64,000 nucleotides of DNA from Owenia fusiformis (Eukaryota; Annelida; Polychaeta; Sabellida; Oweniidae), in assembly GCA_903813345.2 (NCBI GenBank), contig CAIIXF020000010.1:17187181-17251180 (forward strand), written 5' to 3'. Position 1 is the stretch's first letter, and each line of letters starts with the position of its first letter. The position numbers were made by a program, and so were the translations under genes. Positions 58,011 through 64,000 of the stretch are shown piece after piece. The notes under the pieces were generated by a model. That model worked only from the letters and a program-made list of their open reading frames with translations. It was not told the DNA's origin and searched no databases.

Positions 58011-58314
58011 CAAGGAGGATTGGCTCCCAGAATCGAAGTCGATATTTTCCAACAATGAAAACGCCGAGATGTCGTTATTTTCTGAAATTATAACCGATTA
58101 TAAATTCAAAATAAACAGTTCAAAAGATTCGAACCAATATCTCGATCATTTCTTGTGAGTTCTGGAATTTTTCGTTAGGAAATAAGACCAAAATTCACGA
58201 TTCAAATGTTGAAGTTAACAAAATGGCGGCTGTTGGAATTCAAATTTTGTAGCACGACATGTCCATATATGGGACAGAATATCGATGTTGCACTCTGGGA
58301 GCCAATCCTCCTTG
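58011..58314. mobile_element. 304-bp MITE with 9-bp target duplication
   Basis: Ends CAAGGAGGATTGGCTCCCAG and its exact inverse, followed by imperfect ATCGATATT pairing. It is flanked by TCTTTGATG on both sides (58002-58010 and 58315-58323), a perfect 9-bp duplication, which suits Mutator-like elements. It sits about 510 bp upstream of the COPE start codon. Confidence 0.88.
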
Positions 58315-58824
58315 TCTTTGATGAGAAAAAAGATAATACTGGATTCTGTTGGTGCTGCCATCTTTATATCGGCCCAGAACCTATTGAGTTTACCAACGAG
58401 TATCAAGTCATTAGCCAGTATTCTGTAAAACAATAGGAGAAGCGGTAGTTTTGTGTTAATTCTCAAAAATACAGAACACGATCCCATATGTGCATGTGGT
58501 GTATACCATCCCTTTGAAGAAATTTCCACCTTGCATAGTCCCCGGCTTTGTTAATGATAAAACTTCTACTTGCTTCGTCTGGTGTAGCGGAAGTGTTAAC
58601 GTGTACCAGGATAATACTAGTGCTCATATTACCCCGTACTCTTATTTATTCATGGCTCATAAACATGATTTTGAATTTGAATAAATAGAAATATTCAAAT
58701 GAATTTTAAAAGAAAAAATAAATAGTTTGCTATGAAAATGAATATATAGACGAATCAGACGAGTATCACTGAATTTAGATTTTTATCTAATTTTTTCTGC
58801 ATCAGTTCTATCCTAACTTCCAAC

Positions 58825-61800
58825 ATGGCAGGTCAAGAAGCTGATGAATTATTTGAGATTAGAACCGCTTTATACATAGGAAACTACCACCAATGCATCA
58901 CAGAGGCTCAGAAACTAAAGGTACTACTGCTTAACACAACCTAGTGTCGATTTTAATCATTTTGTGCCATATTGTGAAAGTTATTCAGAACTTTGTGAGG
59001 AAATAATTTTATTTTTATTTTTTTTACTGTGCCTATCACAGTGAATAGTGCCTATGCCTCTAGGATAGTAGTGTTGTCGTGATTTAAGAAATATAGACCG
59101 AAGAGCAGGGGTGAAATTGTTGAATACACCCCATAGGGCTAGGCAGAAACGTTTTCGAAAGCTTTTGTACCTACCCGGGTATATAAGACTATATTACGCC
59201 TGCTCTGAGGTGTATATTACGATTCAGACATGAAACTCCCCAAAATGTTTCGAATATTCATTATAGTCAGCTATTACTACGAGCCTCCGTAATGAATACT
59301 ACTCATATAATCAGGGGTATTGTTTGCGAATATAACCCGTATGCAATCAATGTTACTCCTGAAAATTGCCGATGCATCGATGTACGATTATGGCACATTG
59401 CGACAAGACTAATGCCTAGTTAAGGTAGATCTAGGCTAGATTATTTTTCATCATTTTTTAGGGATGTTTATTGATTTTAGATTTTTGATTATGTTTAAAT
59501 GTTGCTAATACTATGGTAAGCATGTGGAGAAAGTAAAACTTTGATGCAATATAATTTCATTTTGGGATAACTTTGACAGACTATGGGATAAGTCGTCATA
59601 CAAATTACATTGTTGTTCAAATTGCTCTCATTTATAATCCATGCGGAAGAAAAAAATTTTCTTGCATAATGGCGATCTTTCAAGATTATTTAGTTTTAAC
59701 AAAGTCATCTCTTAATTCAGGCCTTGTGTAAGGTTTATAGCCTTATAGCTTAAAATTTCCTCTGTTCATCTTTGAACCAATTCATAAACTTATCACTTTT
59801 AATTTTATTCTTGTCAGAACCTTCATCTGTGATGATTTAATAGATAGTCATAACAATCAAATTAATCTCAACTGATACAGTTTGGAGCATAAATAAATGA
59901 GTCATAGATTTGAGGATTGGAGTGAGGATTTCCCATAATAAAAATAATAGAATTTTCAAGAGGCCATACATCAGTGGATGAGAGTATAGAAAATATAAAA
60001 TACACATATTTTAGGGGATATGTGTAATATTGGCTTTCAAACCACCATTGAAAATGGACAATGGTGATAGAATATCGACTAATAATTTATTTATTGTCCA
60101 AACTGAACTAAAGGAACATGATTATAATTAATTTGAATCTCTAATTTTCAGCCAAACAATCCAGATGTGCGCCTGGATAGAGACAACCTCATGTACAGAG
60201 CATATATTGCACAGAAGAAATATGGTGTCGTGTTAGATGAAATCAGCTCCTCATCTTCGTCAGAGCTGCAAGCAATAAAAACATATGCAGATTATCTCGC
60301 AAATGACAATAAACGGTACAACATTATTTCCTAGATAAATTGTGATTTGATGTACTAACATTATTCAAGAAAATCCATTTCTCTTTTGGATTTTGCCGTC
60401 TGTTAGGTACTGAATAAACATGTTAAAAAAACATCAAACATGGTCACCTTATCCAAGTAATTGAACTCCATTCATGGGAATATTCAATTTATATTGCCTC
60501 AATTGCTTAACATGTCAAATCATTTTCTTTCAGGGACAGACTTGTGCAAGAATTAGATGGTAAAATGAGTAGCAGTGTAGATATGAACAACAGTACATTC
60601 CTGCTTATGGCTGCGTCAATATACTACCATGAAGGCAACATTGATTCTGCATTGAGAACTCTTCACCAATCTGAGTCATTAGAATGGTATGTCTCATCCA
60701 TACCAGGGGAAAGATTTTTATGATAATGTCATTACTTTTTGTGCTACAATTCAACAGGTGCATTTTGGTGTACTCTGGCAACTTTTTAATATGATATGAA
60801 TAAGCTGTAAAACATAAAGTGTCTTAAATTTTTTGCTAGCTCTGAAATAGTATTAGGCACTATTTTTGATCAAATGATGAGAGACTAACTTAAGCAGTGG
60901 TCTCCCCATGTCACTTTTACCATGCCCCGCCCCCCCCACTTGGAACCAAAGGCCCCTCAGTTGGCACTCTGCATTCCAACCTCTGATTTGCATTTGATGA
61001 GTAAAGTAAGCAGCCACCTGTATATATTGCAAGTGTAGCGAGGGTTGAATTTTTCAGACTTGAAAAATTGCAACCAGTTGAATTTTTTTGTGAAGAACAC
61101 TTTTAAGTGTTAACATTGAAAGGTATTAAAGGTATCGAGTATCAACAGGGCATTTGGAGATTGGGATGTTTGATGTAGACACACATGGGATGTTCACTTA
61201 ATATATATAGCTGTTTTACTGTACAGCCTGTCATTAACATCAGTAATGTTAACAATGAATTGCGTATTATAAAAGTTGTTCTAACAATATTTTCAGTGCA
61301 TCTCTCATGGTCCAGTGTTACTTGAAGATTGACAGAGTGGATCTTGCCAAGTAAGTAAATAAATATAGTACATGTAGTTTATTATGTCACCACCAAAAGT
61401 GGTGACATATTGTTATGGTCTCCGTTTTTTTGCGACAGCGGTTGGAGGTTGGCGTCCGGCGGTTGGTGGTTGGAGGTTGGCGTCCGGCGTCTGTAACAAT
61501 TTCTTACAACTTCCTATAACTTAACAAATACTGTTTAGATTGACTTCAATTTTTTTCTAAATCATCTACATGTTCTCAGAAGTTCAAATCTGACTTTAGA
61601 TTTGACATTTGACCTTCAATGACCTTCTCAAGGTCAAAAAGGTCTTTTTTCAACTTGCTTCACATTGACTAAATTTTTTTTCAAAATCATCTACATGTTC
61701 TCAGAAATTCAAATCTGACTTTAGATTTGACTTTAGATTTGACATTTGACCTTCAAATCTGACTTTAGATTTGACATTTGACCTTCAATGACCTTCTCAA

Positions 61801-63890
61801 GGTCAAAAAAGGTCAAAAAGGTCTGTTTTCAACTTGCTTCAAATTGACTAAAAAAATTTTTCAAAATCATCTACGTGTTCTCAGAAATTCAAATCTGACT
61901 TAAGATTTGACTTAAGATTTGACATTTGACCTTCAATGACCTTCTCAAGGTCAAAAAAGGTCAAAAAGGTCTGTTTTCAACTTGCTTCAAATTGACTAAA
62001 AAAAAATTTCAAAATCATCTACGTGTTCTCAGAAATTCAAATCTGACTTTAGATTTGACTTAAGATTTGACATTTGACCTTCAATGACCTTCTCAAAGTC
62101 AAAAAAGGTCAAAAAGGTCTTTTTTCAACTTGCTTCAAATTGACTAAACTTTTTTTTCAAAATCATCTACATGTTCTCAGAAATTCAAATATGACTTTAG
62201 ATTTGACTTTAGATTTGACATTTGACCTTCAATGACCTTCTCAAGGTCAAAAAAGGTCAAAAAGGTCTTTTTTCAACTTGCTTCAAATTGACTAATTTTT
62301 TTTTTCAAAATCATCTACATGTTCTCAGAAATTCAAATATGACTTTAGATTTGACATTTGACCTTTAATGACCTTCTCAAGGTCAAAAAAGGTCTGTTTT
62401 CAACTTGCTTCAAATTGACCAAATTTTTTTTCAAAATCATTTACATCTTTTCAGAAGCTCAAATTTGACTTTACAAGTTCTCAGAAGTTCAAATCTGACT
62501 TTAGATTTGACCTTTGACCTTCAATGACCTTTTCAAGGTCAAAAAGGTCTTTTTTCAACTTGCTTCAAATTTACTTAATTTTTTTTTCAAAATCATCTAC
62601 ATGTTCTCAGAAGTTCAAATCTGACTTTAGATTTGACATTTGACCTTCAATGACCTTTTCAAGGTCAAAAAGGTCTTTTTTCAACTTGCTTCAAATTTAC
62701 TTAATTTATTTTCAAAATCATCTACATGTTCTCAGAAGTTCAAATCTGACTTTACATTTGACATTTGACCTTCAATGACCTTCTCAATGTCAAAAAAAGT
62801 CAAAGAGGTATTTTTTCAACTTGCTTTAAATTGACCAAATCGTTTTAGGTGGTGACATTTTGTCATGTTAATGCCTTGTAAAGTATAGGGTGACACCAAA
62901 AATGACACCCACCTTACATTGCATAACTTGTTTGTATATGAATATATAGACTTGTCCTTTGGCACATTTAAAGTAGGCATAATGCGAAAGCACCTCGAGA
63001 AATTTCAGATGTTTAGCTCAAGTAGGTCAAATTTGAAATTCAGCAAAGTATGTTTTAAAGTTTTAAAATTGTGGTTATGGGTAATGGATGGACAAAATGG
63101 CTACTTATTATCTGAGAGACATTAAATAGATAGTCTTCACCAGATAAACACTGGATGTGGGAGCAAATTCTTTATATTGTTGAAAACCTATACAATCATG
63201 AAGACATCCACAAAATGATGTATTCCTACAGACCTCTCACTGACACCTGAATGATTTTAAACTGAAAGTCATTAAAGTTTTTCAAATTAAATTTCATTTA
63301 AAAAAAACATACATATCAATTTCTCATGTTTGTTTGTTCTACATGCTTTAACATTGATACTTTGTAAACACAGGAAAGAACTTAAAAGAATGCAAGAACT
63401 GGATGAGGACAGTATTCTGACACAACTCGCCCAAGCCTGGTTTAATCTTGCTGTGGTGAGTAAGCTTTTACTACTGCTATCCCAGGGTGTTAGGTTTTAC
63501 ATGTGATCATGCAAAGAATTGTAACAATAATCACGAAATTTCATTCTTTTCTGGATCAAATTTGTTGCCAGACATTCAGCATTATTTCAGGAAAAAACAT
63601 ATTTATTGGTCATTTGCTATTCAATAACATCATCATAAGACAAGTTATGATTTCTCCATCCGGACCTATAGCAGATTGTTACTGTTATAGGCCCAAATAT
63701 CACCAATAAATTAGATTTTTTACCAACCTTTTAGGGTGGAGAAAAATTGCAAGATGCATACTACATATTCCAAGAGATGGCTGACAAGCATGCCAGCACA
63801 CCACTGTTGCTGAATGGGCAAGCTGCATGTTTCATGGCACAGAACAAGTTTGATGAGGCAGAAGGCTGCTTACAAGAGGCCATGGGGAAG
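58825..63890 (+). CDS. COPE: Coatomer subunit epsilon (5' part, 235 codons)
   Basis: Exons 58825-58920, 60152-60315, 60534-60686, 61297-61350, 63374-63455 and 63735-63890, phases 0, 2, 2, 2, 0, 0; the gene continues past the window. It starts [20 protein letters not shown], next to QQCI-like [11 protein letters not shown]. Family landmarks: [65 protein letters not shown] and [19 protein letters not shown], all in an all-helical TPR-like solenoid. Epsilon-COP binds alpha-COP in the COPI B-subcomplex on Golgi membranes and supports retrograde vesicle coats. Vertebrate COPE has about 308 residues, so roughly 70 C-terminal residues are missing. The last intron but one carries a 1.5-kb repeat element. 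Confidence 0.95.
61385..62858. mobile_element. TGTCACCACC element with about nine internal tandem units
   Basis: Left end TGTCACCACC (61385-61394), right end GGTGGTGACA (62849-62858), 1474 bp, in a COPE intron. The interior is about nine units of 130-160 bp with CATCTACATGTTCTCAGAA, CAAATCTGACTTTAGATTTG, TTGACCTTCAATGACCTTCT and CAACTTGCTTCAAATTGAC, plus a GGTTGGCGTCCGGCG duplication near the left end. The TGACCTTCAATGACCTT text resembles direct-repeat nuclear-receptor half-sites (AGGTCA), but this is probably incidental. Confidence 0.8.
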
Positions 63891-64000
63891 GTGAGTCTAA
63901 AAATGCTACATATGAATGTGAAATATAGTGCTCTGAATCTCCACACTATCTTCTAGCTACTGCAAATCATTTCCTAGTTATGGGGCTGATAAATTTTAAT

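Noticed and set aside
61385-62858. Array of nuclear-receptor half-sites (AGGTCA/TGACCT)
   Set aside because: The words occur because one tandem unit contains them; the setting is a mobile element in an intron.

Overview
This is eukaryotic, AT-rich genomic DNA from an animal. Genes are split into short exons joined by GT-AG introns, and the introns and gaps are packed with small inverted-repeat elements and tandem arrays. The protein families are bilaterian. The interspersed elements, especially one with a GCTCACATGGT end followed by a (GTCTGTCC)n run, resemble those I associate with molluscs, so a lophotrochozoan and probably a mollusc is my best guess. This is an inference, not a demonstration.

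Layout. (1) 425-26527, plus strand: the 3' two thirds of a RasGRF-type Ras guanine-nucleotide exchange factor. It encodes the end of the DH domain, the second PH domain, the REM domain, a long Ser-rich linker and the CDC25 catalytic domain. The exons I placed join in frame with no internal stop (3570 nt, 1189 residues to the stop). Its introns carry a nested long-TIR transposon (about 1945-8080), a GCTCACATGGT element (8534-10130) and a 93-bp tandem array. (2) 26528-40199: no gene recognised. The stretch holds an 84-bp satellite (about 31945-33996) interrupted by a 2.1-kb foldback element (34001-36107), two MITEs with clear termini and a tRNA-derived SINE. (3) 40202-51018, plus: alpha-methylacyl-CoA racemase (AMACR), ending in the peroxisomal signal SKL. 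Its last intron contains a two-exon C2H2 zinc-finger gene on the minus strand (45796-47704). (4) 53726-57504, plus: a long-chain acyl-CoA dehydrogenase-like gene (ACADL-like). (5) 58825 to the window end, plus: the first 235 codons of the coatomer epsilon subunit (COPE).

Main points of interest. RasGRF carries a duplicated exon pair (20212-20327 and 21790-21899) that reading phase forces to be mutually exclusive; one version has an RRxS basophilic-kinase motif and the other does not. AMACR also has a duplicated exon pair, separated by an intron of only 42 nt that has no in-frame stop. RasGRF further shows seven tandem KRxS(I/M/V)DS motifs and two frame-preserving microexons. The ACADL-like protein keeps the catalytic Glu region and C-terminal signature but lacks two normally conserved FAD-contact motifs. 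AMACR and the ACADL-like gene act on related acyl-CoA substrates and lie head to tail 2.7 kb apart. All exon boundaries come from reading splice sites and phase by eye; no transcript or database evidence was available.
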